Positions 1 through 8,444 of a stretch of 64,000 nt of DNA are shown here, in pieces (positions within the stretch are counted from its first letter, which is position 1; each line of letters starts with the position of its first letter). The stretch is taken from NCBI GenBank assembly GCA_965249005.1, contig CBDFLD010000019.1, forward strand, positions 62,001 to 126,000, in the 5' to 3' direction. The notes under the pieces are model-generated. The model was not told the DNA's origin. It saw only the letters and a program-made list of their open reading frames with translations, and did no database searches. Position numbers and translations under genes: made by a program. This stretch comes from CBDFLD01 sp965249005. Its GTDB lineage: Bacteria > Acidobacteriota > UBA6911.

Positions 1-732
1 GCAGATCGGAACCACTCCGCCGACGGGACCATCGGATCGCGTGAGGCCATAGAAGCCACTATCCGATGACGGGCGGATCTCCGGAAGCATCGCGCGGGGT
101 ACGCCGAAAAGACCGAGCAGTTCCTCATCCCACCGCAGGGTTTTGAGGTTCATCAGCATGGTGCGGCTCGCATTGGTCACATCGGTCACGTGGGCACCGC
201 CATTTGGCCCTCCAGTCAGATTCCAGATCAGCCAGGTGTCCAGATTTCCAAATATGGCGTTCCCCTTTGCGACGGCACCACGAACCTGCTCGACGTTTTC
301 CAGCATCCACCGGATCTTCCCGCCGGAGAAATAGGTGGCGGGCGGCAACCCCGCCTTCTTGCGAATGAGGTCCCCCTTGCCGGCTTGCTCGAGTTCGTGG
401 ATGATACGGTCGGTCCTTGTGTCCTGCCAGACGATCGCGTTGTATAACGGCTCGCCGGTGCGACGGTCCCAGATGACAGTCGTCTCTCTCTGATTGGTAA
501 TACCGATGGCCGCCAACTGGCTGGAAGTGATCGGGGCTTTGCGCATGGCTGCCCGGATGACCTCGTGGGTTCTGTCGAGAATCTCCACCGGATCGTGCTC
601 GACCCAACCGGGCTCCGGCAGGATCTGTCGATGCTCCAGCTGATGACGCGCGACTTCGCGGCCGGAGTGATCGAATATCATGAAGCGTGTGCTAGTCGTT
701 CCCTGATCCAGGGCGCCTACGTAATCAGTCAT
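1..732 (-). CDS. glpK: Glycerol kinase, N-terminal part (runs off the window)
   Basis: Phosphorylates glycerol to sn-glycerol 3-phosphate with ATP in the cytoplasm. About 244 codons of the FGGY kinase N-terminal domain are present. The phosphate-loop motif DQGTTSTR is at residues 9-16, and the glycerol-binding stretch TNQRETT is followed by WDRRTG. Full-length family members are about 500 residues, so half the gene lies beyond base 1. The ATG at 732 is the only sensible start because the reading begins directly with the first beta strand. It is the last gene of a glpD-glpF-glpK run on the same strand, with a 93-nt gap behind glpF. Identity is secure; substrate is inferred from family and neighbours. 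Confidence 0.95.
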   Translation of the reverse strand, partial: MTDYVGALDQGTTSTRFMIFDHSGREVARHQLEHRQILPEPGWVEHDPVEILDRTHEVIRAAMRKAPITSSQLAAIGITNQRETTVIWDRRTGEPLYNAIVWQDTRTDRIIHELEQAGKGDLIRKKAGLPPATYFSGGKIRWMLENVEQVRGAVAKGNAIFGNLDTWLIWNLTGGPNGGAHVTDVTNASRTMLMNLKTLRWDEELLGLFGVPRAMLPEIRPSSDSGFYGLTRSDGPVGGVVPIC

Positions 733-825
733 GGGACACTCCGCTCGTACTCCTGTTCGTAAACAGCACGCTTTTGCACGCTTGTTCCAGTCAAAGGGCC
801 ACGAGGCGAGTTGTTTTCCGACGGA

Positions 826-1578
826 TCACAAAAAGCCCAAGGATTGAAACACGATCGCCCCCAAGATGCCTCCAACGATAGGCGCCACGATCGGAATCCA
901 GCTATAGCCCCAATCGGAATTCCCTTTTCCTGCTATCGGTAGCAAAGCATGGGCCAGGCGCGGGCCTAGATCACGGGCGGGGTTTATCGCATATCCTGTG
1001 GGTCCTCCCAATGACAGGCCAATAGACCAGACGAGGAATCCAACCAGAAGCGGTTGGAACCCTCCGCTGAAAACGCGCGACAGGTCGAGATCTCCGGGCC
1101 CCGCAAGCACTTGAGCATTCGCCCCGATGGCCAGCACACCAAAGACAAGTACCGCTGTACCGATCACCTCCGCGACAAAATTGGCCGGCGCCTTTCTGAT
1201 TGCGGGGATCGTCGCAAAAACTCCGAGAATGGCAGTATGATCTTTGGTCTCTTCCCAATGAGGGAGATAGCACAACCATACGAGCCCCGCACCCAGGAAG
1301 GCCCCAATGACTTGCGCTACGATGTAGCCTGGAACCTGAGACCACGGAAAGGCGCCGATCGACGCCAGCCCGACGGTAACGGCAGGATTGATATGCGCCC
1401 CACTGATTCGTCCCACGGCGTAAATGGCAATGGCCACCGCCAAACCCCATCCCGTGGTTACGACCAGCCATCCCGAGTTCTGTCCTTTAGATTTGTTCAG
1501 TACGACATTCGCTACCACGCCATCTCCCAACACGATCAAGATCATCGTTCCCACGACTTCTGCGGCGTAACTGGACAT
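826..1578 (-). CDS. glpF: Glycerol uptake facilitator (MIP/aquaporin family)
   Basis: Inner-membrane channel of 250 residues for passive glycerol entry. Both family signature half-helices are visible: AHINPAVTVG (NPA at 64-66) and, in the C-terminal half, YAINPARDLGPR. The Asp after the second NPAR is typical of aquaglyceroporins rather than water-only aquaporins. Six hydrophobic segments can be followed by eye. GGAGGCAGGG lies just before the ATG. It sits between glpD (74-nt gap) and glpK, so entry, phosphorylation and oxidation of glycerol are encoded together. Confidence 0.95.
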   Translation of the reverse strand: MSSYAAEVVGTMILIVLGDGVVANVVLNKSKGQNSGWLVVTTGWGLAVAIAIYAVGRISGAHINPAVTVGLASIGAFPWSQVPGYIVAQVIGAFLGAGLVWLCYLPHWEETKDHTAILGVFATIPAIRKAPANFVAEVIGTAVLVFGVLAIGANAQVLAGPGDLDLSRVFSGGFQPLLVGFLVWSIGLSLGGPTGYAINPARDLGPRLAHALLPIAGKGNSDWGYSWIPIVAPIVGGILGAIVFQSLGFL

Positions 1579-1652
1579 CCCTGCCTCCGAAGACAGATCT
1601 GGCGGTTAACTCGAGCTTTCTTTCCTGACCATCCACAATGACGACTCTGGAA

Positions 1653-3308
1653 TCACGAGCTTTCCGTACTATCGGGGTCGAACTCCTGTTTGTAAAGCTG
1701 GGTGGGGACAATGTACTGATCATAATAATGCGCGACCTCTTCGTCTGCCCGCGTTTTCGACCAGGTCAACTCCTCGGCCATCAGGGCGGCCACTCGGCCC
1801 GCGATCGCGACACCTTGATCGGGGCTGAAAGCGAGCATGCTTCGCCGCGCCATGAAGTCCGACACGCGCAGGCACTGTTCCTCTCTCACCGAGAACACGA
1901 CTTGGGCGGCAATATCGGGATAGCCCGTTCCAATCGGCTCGCCCAATTGCGGAAGGGACCGCACGAGTCGTACGACCGCTTCGGATCGCGTGCCGTAGAT
2001 CGAACGCAAGTGCTCCGCGGCGTCCCCGCCGGGCGGGTCCGCGGAGGAAGATCTCTCCTTCTCTCCGCCCGGCAAAGGGAGAAGGTCCGTCTGGCAGTTT
2101 GATGCTACGTTGAGTTTCCTGCAGACGAGATCTGTGATTTCTTGCGCGATGGCCCGAAACCCGGTGATCTTGCCGCCCAACACGGAGACGAGCCCAGGCT
2201 CGTGATCGTGTTCTCCGTCCACGATTCGATGCATGCGTGAAACTTCGGATTCCTTGCCACTCTGGTTGACGAGAGCTCGTACCCCGGCGTGGCTGAAGTA
2301 AACTCGGGACGGATTCAGCTTCCCGAAGAACTCTCCCGCGGATTCCAACAGATAGCGCGCGTCTGACCCCGTGGCCCGTACGTTTGAAGGGTCTTCCGAG
2401 AAGTCCGTGTCCGTAGTGCCGATATAGCTGAACCCTAGCCACGGAATCACGAAGAACAGGCGTCCGTCAAGGTTTGAAAACAAGACCAGGGCTCGCCGAC
2501 TCAGGCTCGGATGGGCCAGGTGAACGCCCTTGGTAGTGCGAATCATTTGGACGGAGCTCGGTACGCGCTTAGAGTTCTCGGAGCTTGCCACGAGCTTCGA
2601 GGCCACCCGATCGAACCAGGGTCCGGAGGCGTTGACAACCACTCGACTCCGGACGCGACACTCTTCTCCCGTCAGAACATCTCGGACGATGACCCCTCTC
2701 ACCCGGCCGTCGGATCGTAAAGCGGCGATCACCTGAGCGTAATTCAACGTGCAAGCGCCATGATTGCGCGCGTCGATCACGTTCTCGAGGCAGAGCCGCT
2801 CCGGTGAGCTGACCAGCGCGTCATAGTAAAGAGCCCCACCTTGCAACCCTGTGGTTTTCAGGGAGGCCTCTTCATTGCCGATTTCCTGTTTCGTTAGAAA
2901 ACGATACCGCGGAAGGCTCTTCCCGTAGCTCAACAAGTCATAGAGGATCATACCGAGACGAATCTTCCACCGGTCGACGAAGGTCCGGTCATAGAATGGG
3001 AGAATAAACTCCAGCGGTCGCACCAGATGAGGCGCGATGCGCAGCAGCGTCTCTCTTTCTCTGAGGTCCAGACACACGAGTCCAAGGTCCAGCATTTCCA
3101 GGTAGCGCAGCCCGCCATGAACCAGGCGACTCGAGGCGGACGTGGTGCCGCTGCCGTAGTCTTCCTTCTCGAAAAGAGACACTTGTAGCCCGCGAAGGGC
3201 CGCGTCACGGGCTATTCCCGCACCGATGATCCCACCGCCAACGACGACGACATCAAAGATGGTGTCTGCAAGCTCCCCAAACCGGGATTGAGTCTTATGA
3301 TCCGCCAT
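1653..3308 (-). CDS. glpD: FAD-dependent glycerol-3-phosphate dehydrogenase
   Basis: Membrane-associated flavoprotein oxidising sn-glycerol 3-phosphate to dihydroxyacetone phosphate and passing electrons to quinone. The 551-residue product starts MADHKTQS and reaches the Rossmann FAD motif VVVGGGIIGAGIARDAALRG near residue 20. A longer reading upstream to 3620 has no dehydrogenase character and crosses the divergent sigma-factor start, so I reject it. The C-terminal part (…GEPIGTGYPDIAAQVVFSVREE…) matches the extra C-terminal domain of GlpD. First gene of the glp run; no repressor or glycerol-3-phosphate transporter is visible in the window. Confidence 0.93.
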   Translation of the reverse strand: MADHKTQSRFGELADTIFDVVVVGGGIIGAGIARDAALRGLQVSLFEKEDYGSGTTSASSRLVHGGLRYLEMLDLGLVCLDLRERETLLRIAPHLVRPLEFILPFYDRTFVDRWKIRLGMILYDLLSYGKSLPRYRFLTKQEIGNEEASLKTTGLQGGALYYDALVSSPERLCLENVIDARNHGACTLNYAQVIAALRSDGRVRGVIVRDVLTGEECRVRSRVVVNASGPWFDRVASKLVASSENSKRVPSSVQMIRTTKGVHLAHPSLSRRALVLFSNLDGRLFFVIPWLGFSYIGTTDTDFSEDPSNVRATGSDARYLLESAGEFFGKLNPSRVYFSHAGVRALVNQSGKESEVSRMHRIVDGEHDHEPGLVSVLGGKITGFRAIAQEITDLVCRKLNVASNCQTDLLPLPGGEKERSSSADPPGGDAAEHLRSIYGTRSEAVVRLVRSLPQLGEPIGTGYPDIAAQVVFSVREEQCLRVSDFMARRSMLAFSPDQGVAIAGRVAALMAEELTWSKTRADEEVAHYYDQYIVPTQLYKQEFDPDSTESS

Positions 3309-3386
3309 GGGCGATGAAATTATCACATAGTGGCTAGGCGAGCGCGAGGATGGGGAATAGAATAAGCGGATAGCATTGGAGGAAGG

Positions 3387-3953
3387 ATGCCGTCCGCATC
3401 TCCGGAGCAGATCAGTCTCATGGTCTCCCAAGCCAGCCTGGGCGACCAGAATGCGCTCTCGAAACTCATTCCCATTGTTTATAGCGAGTTGCGGAGACTC
3501 GCCGGCAGCTATCTCAGAAAGGAGCGCGCCGGTCACTCGCTGCAGGCCACGGCTTTGGTACATGAGGCCTACCTGCGGCTGCTGCGAGACGAGGGTTTGC
3601 AGTGGGAGAACCGAGCCCACTTTCTCGCCATTGCCGCACGAGCCATGAGACAGATTCTGGTCGAGCGGGCGCGAGCTCGATCGGCCGACAAGCGCGGCGG
3701 AGGACAGCCGGTCATTACCCTGAATGAGGCTGTTCTAGGTAAAGGGGACCGATCCTTGAACGTCCTGGCCCTCGATGAAGCGCTTCAGTCCCTGGCCGCC
3801 CAGGACGCTGGGCAGGCAGAGGTGGTCGAATTGCGCTTTTTTGGAGGCCTCACCATAGAGGAGACGGCGGCTGTGATGAAGATCTCTCCGGCCACGGTCA
3901 AGAGGCGATGGGACTTCTCCAAAGCATGGCTTCGCCGTGAGATGTCCGCGTGA
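3387..3953 (+). CDS. ECF-type RNA polymerase sigma factor (TIGR02999-like)
   Basis: A 188-residue sigma-70 family protein with region 2 (ALSKLIPIVYSELRRLAGSYL), the HSLQATALVHEAYLRL stretch typical of the TIGR02999 ECF group, and a region 4 helix-turn-helix (FFGGLTIEETAAVMKIS). This group is abundant in Acidobacteria and Planctomycetes and is commonly followed by a Ser/Thr kinase, as here. GGAGGAAGG precedes the ATG. The stop overlaps the kinase GTG start by four bases, so the two are translationally coupled. The 78-bp gap to divergent glpD must hold both promoters; I could not assign convincing boxes. Confidence 0.92.
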   Translation: MPSASPEQISLMVSQASLGDQNALSKLIPIVYSELRRLAGSYLRKERAGHSLQATALVHEAYLRLLRDEGLQWENRAHFLAIAARAMRQILVERARARSADKRGGGQPVITLNEAVLGKGDRSLNVLALDEALQSLAAQDAGQAEVVELRFFGGLTIEETAAVMKISPATVKRRWDFSKAWLRREMSA

Positions 3954-5464
3954 ATCCAGAACGGTTCGAAAAGCTGAAGGAATTGTTTCAGGCCGCGCTC
4001 GATCGGTCGCCGGAAGATCGTGAGTCTTTCCTGAATCACGCCTGCGCCTCGGATGCGACTCTGCGCCCAGAGCTCGATGCTCTCCTCGAGGCACATCTCC
4101 AGAACGACAGTTTCCTCGAGCAACCCCTCGAGCAACCCATGGAGACCGAGAAAGACATCCCGCAAGCGCTCGTTGACCAGCAGATCGGTCCGTACCGGGT
4201 CAACCGTGTGATCGCACGGGGAGGCATGGGGATCGTATACGCGGCCCAGGACACTCGGCTTGGTCGCACGGTGGCCCTGAAGGCCATCTCTCCGGAGCTG
4301 ACGGGCGAAGAGACACAGCAGGAAAGATTCCGGACAGAGGCACGTGCGGCGGCAGCGCTTTCGCACCCGGCGATTGCTACCGTTTACGCGCTCGAAGATT
4401 ATGGCGGCCAACTCTACCTCGTCACGGAGTACCTCGAGGGCAACACGCTTCGGGAGGTCCTGGCCCATGGGCCCGTCGAGATGAGCCAGCTGATTTCCAT
4501 TGGCATGGAGGTTGTCGAAGGGCTCGTCGCCGCACACGCCAAAGGGGTCGTCCACCGTGACCTCAAGCCAGAGAATATTTTCATCACGGAACAGGGTTGC
4601 GCCAAGATCTTGGACTTCGGCCTAGCTTTGCTAGCCGAGGGCTCTGAACCCCGGAAACAGCTAACCCAGCCGGGAACGTTGCTGGGAACACCTGCTTACA
4701 TGGCGCCAGAGCAACTTCAAGGAAACGCAATTGACTTTCGATGTGACATTTTTGCTGTGGGAGTGATCTTGTACGAGCTCTCCAGCGGCTCGAATCCGTT
4801 TCGGGGAAGCTCGATCATCTCCACCATTGCTCGAGTGCTGGAGACGGAACCCAAGCCCCTACCCACCGGCTCCGCGTCGCTGGCGAGGCTGAGTGAGATC
4901 ATCCAGAGGTGCATCGCCAAGAAACCGGCTGAGCGCTTCCCATCGATGCAGGACCTGCTGGACTCGCTTCAATCCATCGCCGACCAAGCAAAAGGCAAAC
5001 CCCTGACCAACGCATCCGTCGAGTCGATCCCGAACGTCTCCCCGACCTTCAACACCAACTGGTGGACCGCGCACCAGATAGGGACCTCGATCTTCTACGC
5101 AGCCATGGTGGCCCCGTTGTGGGAACTCATGGAACAGACCTCGAGTCTGTGGTCGACGGTACTATCCTTTGGGCTCCTCGGCTGCGCCGTCATCAACGGA
5201 ACCCTTCGCGTTCATCTGCTTTTCACCAAGCGATTCAACCCCCACGCGATTCACGGGCAAATGAGTCGTGTCGCGCCGTGGCTACGACGGGTAGATTTGG
5301 CGTTTTCCGCCCTCTTGCTCGGCGCGGCCGTCGCCGCGCTGCCAAAGAGCCATCTTCTTGCAGGTTTCTTTGCTGCAGCCTCCGTAGGCTACGCGGTCGT
5401 CGCCCTGATCGTGGAGCCGGCAACAAACCGCGCCACATTTCCGAACCGGCAAGACAAGAATTAG
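3950..5464 (+). CDS. Membrane-anchored Ser/Thr protein kinase (PknB-like)
   Basis: A 504-residue kinase with GTG start overlapping the sigma-factor stop. An acidic helical region (1-75) precedes the kinase domain: glycine loop IARGGMGIVYAAQD, Lys111, catalytic HRDLKPEN (202-209), DFG (222-224) and the activation segment GTPAYMAPEQL. All key residues are present, so it should be active. Instead of an extracellular PASTA or TPR tail, the last ~140 residues hold about four hydrophobic segments with short loops, so the C-terminus is essentially all membrane. Likely partner is the co-transcribed ECF factor; the signal sensed is unknown. Confidence 0.9.
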   Translation: MNPERFEKLKELFQAALDRSPEDRESFLNHACASDATLRPELDALLEAHLQNDSFLEQPLEQPMETEKDIPQALVDQQIGPYRVNRVIARGGMGIVYAAQDTRLGRTVALKAISPELTGEETQQERFRTEARAAAALSHPAIATVYALEDYGGQLYLVTEYLEGNTLREVLAHGPVEMSQLISIGMEVVEGLVAAHAKGVVHRDLKPENIFITEQGCAKILDFGLALLAEGSEPRKQLTQPGTLLGTPAYMAPEQLQGNAIDFRCDIFAVGVILYELSSGSNPFRGSSIISTIARVLETEPKPLPTGSASLARLSEIIQRCIAKKPAERFPSMQDLLDSLQSIADQAKGKPLTNASVESIPNVSPTFNTNWWTAHQIGTSIFYAAMVAPLWELMEQTSSLWSTVLSFGLLGCAVINGTLRVHLLFTKRFNPHAIHGQMSRVAPWLRRVDLAFSALLLGAAVAALPKSHLLAGFFAAASVGYAVVALIVEPATNRATFPNRQDKN

Positions 5465-5914
5465 CTATCAGCGTCCGACCGGCGCGACGCGCCGGTCACT
5501 TGGGACAGTAACTGCCCGGTACGACCCTAAGATCATGATTTTCGTGATCTTGCTAAGACACACGAATAAAAGCAGTTCCGCGAGCAGTTACTGGAGAGCT
5601 ATCAGCCAAAGCGTAGGGGGCTCTCTCCGAGAGACGCAAGGTAGTTATTTCGAAGTCGCACACGGATTGCGCGACCTACAGCAGACGCATTTATTTCTCG
5701 TAACTCTTTATTTAGAAATTAGATAGCGACTCGCAAAAGGGATCCCCCCACGTTTTCAAGAGCTAACAGCTGATTGCTCTTAAGTAACTGCTCGCGGATC
5801 TGCTGCTATGCGTGTAACTTAACAAATCGTCAAAAACCACGTTTTTTCACGGTGCGCTGCGCAGTTACGTTCCCAAGCGACTGGCGCGTTGCGCCAGTCA
5901 GCGCTGCTAGCTGA
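5462..5914. repeat. 450-bp imperfect inverted-repeat element (MITE-like)
   Basis: No gene is seen between the kinase stop and 5991. The left arm (about 5462-5608) is the inverted complement, with scattered mismatches and small gaps, of the right arm (about 5767-5914). Matching blocks include AGCTA-CAGCG at the tips, a 21-nt hairpin in each arm (GACCGGCGC-GAC-GCGCCGGTC at 5477-5497 and GACTGGCGC-GTT-GCGCCAGTC at 5879-5899), CTTGGGA followed by GTAACTGC, and TCCGCGAGCAGTTACT. Base changes in the two hairpins keep pairing. Roughly 160 bp of unmatched AT-richer sequence separates the arms. No transposase lies inside, so a non-autonomous mobile element or a structured RNA are the options. Confidence 0.75.
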
Positions 5915-5990
5915 CCGCTTTTTCCTGAGCCCTTTCCCCTTTGGATTTCGCATTAGTCCTGGAGAGATCATTCCAAGGGAGGGATTGACA

Positions 5991-6683
5991 ATGAGACAGA
6001 ACCCGGAACACGTAAGAGAATACGGTAGCGTGCTGGCCACCGCAGAGCGGCACACGCTCATCTGGTTTGCGGAGCGCCTTCCATCGTGGGTTACATCCGA
6101 CATGCTGACCATCCTCGGACTCGCGTCCATGGTCCTGGCTGGCATGAGTTTTTGGGCCGCTCGCTGGTACGATGACGCTCTCTTTATCGTTGTCGTGGCG
6201 CTCGCCCTCAACTGGTTTGGTGACAGCTTGGACGGAACGGTCGCCCGCGTCCGAAAACAGCAACGGCCCAGGTATGGTTACTACGTCGATCACGTGATCG
6301 ACATCATCGGCATTTGTTTTCTTTTCGGGGGCCTGGCCGCGTCCGGCTACATGTCTCCGCTGATCGCGATGGGATTGCTGGTCGGTTACCTCCTGGTAAC
6401 GGCGGAGCTGTTTCTGGCCACCTACTCCTTGGGAGTATTCAAGTTGTCCCAATTCAAGATGGGACCCACGGAATTGCGCATCCTGCTGGCGGTGGGCACC
6501 TTGTACCTGCTGCACAAGCCGGTGGTGTATGTGGCAGGCCACGGCCCGTTTCTTCTTTTCGACATTGGTGGGTTGGTCGGCATCGCAGGGTTAGGATTGG
6601 CCATGCTCGTGTCGGCCGCGCGGAACACCCGCATTCTCTATCAGGCAGAACCCCTACCCCCCGCTGCCCCGGTCTCGAGGTAA
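5991..6683 (+). CDS. CDP-alcohol phosphatidyltransferase family membrane protein
   Basis: A 230-residue polytopic membrane enzyme that should transfer a phosphatidyl (or related phospho-diester) group from a CDP-lipid to an alcohol. The family signature D-x2-DG-x2-AR-x8-9-G-x3-D-x3-D is complete in DSLDGTVARV…YGYYVDHVID. About six hydrophobic segments follow. I start at 5991, behind GGGAGG; a reading upstream to 5889 would begin inside the hairpin of the repeat element. The product alcohol cannot be told from sequence. The next gene starts two bases after the stop and encodes a GtrA-like protein, which suggests a role in envelope lipid or glycan assembly. Confidence 0.88.
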   Translation: MRQNPEHVREYGSVLATAERHTLIWFAERLPSWVTSDMLTILGLASMVLAGMSFWAARWYDDALFIVVVALALNWFGDSLDGTVARVRKQQRPRYGYYVDHVIDIIGICFLFGGLAASGYMSPLIAMGLLVGYLLVTAELFLATYSLGVFKLSQFKMGPTELRILLAVGTLYLLHKPVVYVAGHGPFLLFDIGGLVGIAGLGLAMLVSAARNTRILYQAEPLPPAAPVSR

Positions 6684-6685
6684 AC

Positions 6686-7099
6686 GTGAGAGCGCTCTTG
6701 ATCCGCTGGGGCACTTTCAACGCCGTGGGCTTGATGGGGGTAGGGGTTCAACTCGTGGCGTTGATGGCTCTGAAGAACTGGGCTTCCTTGCATTACCTGC
6801 CGGCAACGGCTCTGGCGGTGGAGGCAGCACTGCTCCACAACTTCATCTGGCACGAAAGCTGGACCTGGTCCGATCGTCGGGCTGGAAACCGAGCTGGAAC
6901 GCTGGCACGGTTCCTGAGATTCCACCTGGCGTCCGGAACCGTGTCGATCGGCGGCAACTTGCTCTTCATGTACTTTCTGGTCGGGAGCTTCGAGCTGCAC
7001 TACGTTGTCGCCAATCTCATAACGATTGCCTGTTGCTCCATCTTGAACTTCGTCGCCAACGATAGATTCGTGTTCAGGGCGCAAGAAACGACCTACTGA
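6686..7099 (+). CDS. GtrA-like membrane protein
   Basis: A 137-residue protein with four hydrophobic segments and the GtrA/DPMS pattern: an early GLMGVGVQLVAL helix, NFIWHESWTW between helices 2 and 3, and the terminal NFVANDRFVF. GtrA-family proteins are thought to help move polyprenyl-linked sugars across the membrane or to partner glycosyltransferases. The GTG start at 6686 is two bases behind the phosphatidyltransferase stop. No glycosyltransferase is adjacent, which is unusual for this family. Confidence 0.85.
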   Translation: MRALLIRWGTFNAVGLMGVGVQLVALMALKNWASLHYLPATALAVEAALLHNFIWHESWTWSDRRAGNRAGTLARFLRFHLASGTVSIGGNLLFMYFLVGSFELHYVVANLITIACCSILNFVANDRFVFRAQETTY

Positions 7100-7184
7100 C
7101 TACGCGCCCTGCCCAGGAGGACTCGCGGGTGCATAGAAAACGACGGGATAAAAAAACGAGACAAAAAAAAGAAAGGAAGAGGGG

Positions 7185-8069
7185 ATGACAACGAGAATGG
7201 GAAATTTCAGAAATCGCGTCCTCGCCACCGCCGCCATCTTGGCGTTGCTGGCAGGCGCCCAACCGGCGGCAGCGGCCGTGCTAGCGCAGGAAACTCTGGG
7301 GGCTTGGGACCTCTATGTTCGACAGACCGAAGCGCGTATCGAAACAGAGCTACGATCGCCGAGCGGATTCCTGGCGCAGGACTTTCAGACTGCTGCCGGC
7401 TCCCGCAAGAATCTGGAGTCCTTACGTTCGGGAGAGGTCCTCGTTGCAAAGATGACGACGCTGGATCCCGCCGGGCGGAAGATCTCCGTGCGAGGCGGGA
7501 CCATCAATCACTGGCGGGGCATCGTGTTCATTCCCGATACCGCCCTGGAAACGATTCTTGCGGGCGTACGCAAGCCGCCAAGCAAGGAGGAGCAACAGAA
7601 GGATGTGCTGGAGTCTCGAATTCTCTCTGAAACGGACGATTCACTGCGGCTCTATCTCAAGCTGGTACGTTCGAAGATCATTACCGTCACCTACAATACC
7701 GAACACTTCGTGACGTACCGGCGTCATGGCGACGCGAAGGCCTCGAGTCGGAGCATTGCCACAAGAATTGCGGAGCTGGAAAAGGCGAACACTCCGGCTG
7801 AGAAAGAGAAGCCCGAGGGCAACGATAGCGGATTCTTGTGGCGGTTGAACTCCTACTGGAGATATCAACAAGTAAAGGGAGGTGTCCTGGTTGAATGCGA
7901 GTCACTGACCTTGAGCCGGAGCGTTCCCAGACTCCTGCTCCCGATCGCCAAGCCGATCATAAAAAGGATCGCTCGCGCGTCGATGAGACGAACCTTGGAC
8001 AAGATGCGCGACCGATTCCATCGATCAACGCCTACGCGTGACGCGAGCATCACCGAGCTTCGACACTGA
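7185..8069 (+). CDS. Secreted protein with SRPBCC-like C-terminal region
   Basis: A 294-residue protein with a clear Sec signal peptide (positively charged MTTRMGNFRNR, hydrophobic ATAAILALLAG, cleavage near AAAA-VLA at about residue 30). The middle is mixed alpha/beta without cysteines. The segment FLWRLNSYWRYQQVKGG followed by VECESLTLSRSVP resembles a stretch repeated in uncharacterised acidobacterial proteins of START/SRPBCC-like fold. That assignment is from memory of the pattern and is tentative. The C-terminus is strongly basic. GGAAGAGGGG precedes the ATG. It follows the phosphatidyltransferase-GtrA pair on the same strand after an A-rich 85-nt gap. Confidence 0.6.
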   Translation: MTTRMGNFRNRVLATAAILALLAGAQPAAAAVLAQETLGAWDLYVRQTEARIETELRSPSGFLAQDFQTAAGSRKNLESLRSGEVLVAKMTTLDPAGRKISVRGGTINHWRGIVFIPDTALETILAGVRKPPSKEEQQKDVLESRILSETDDSLRLYLKLVRSKIITVTYNTEHFVTYRRHGDAKASSRSIATRIAELEKANTPAEKEKPEGNDSGFLWRLNSYWRYQQVKGGVLVECESLTLSRSVPRLLLPIAKPIIKRIARASMRRTLDKMRDRFHRSTPTRDASITELRH

Positions 8070-8444
8070 CGCTTCGCTTCGCTCCGCTTCGGTGTGCGGC
8101 GAAAAAAGTTTGTTATTTTTCTTTCGCGAGGCAGGCGGTTTATGTATATTGGGTCGAGTTCTTGGGAAAGATCACATTAGCAGTCCAATTCGCAGTCGTA
8201 GCGGGACAGTCGAAACAACCGTTCGGCCGGGGGAATATCCCCTCACAACTCCACCCGATGAAACGTGCGCCGACTGTCCCTGGCTACACATATCGGCCAA
8301 CCCCGCCCAATCTTTCATTCATTGCCCGATTAATCTTCTGACTCACCGCGGGTCAAAGTTCACCTATTGAACATGTTAGGAGTGCAATAACCAGAAACGG
8401 GCACCAGTCGCGCCATAGTCAAGAGCGGGAAGCGGAGAGCGCCT
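8070..8444. other. Gene-free interval between convergent genes
   Basis: About 375 bases between the stops of the secreted-protein gene and the symporter. No coding pattern with family resemblance was found on either strand. It holds a C/T-G/C simple run (8070-8095) and a short palindrome GGGGA-ATA-TCCCC at 8230-8242. No convincing terminator T-run follows. Confidence 0.5.

Noticed and set aside
3309..3620. Longer N-terminus for GlpD
   Set aside because: Crosses the divergent sigma-factor gene and adds about 100 residues foreign to the family before the FAD motif.
5889..5990. Longer N-terminus for the phosphatidyltransferase
   Set aside because: Would start at a TTG inside the hairpin of the repeat element without an RBS; the ATG at 5991 has GGGAGG.
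8230..8242. GGGGA-ATA-TCCCC as an operator
   Set aside because: Lies between convergent genes where no promoter is expected; probably chance.
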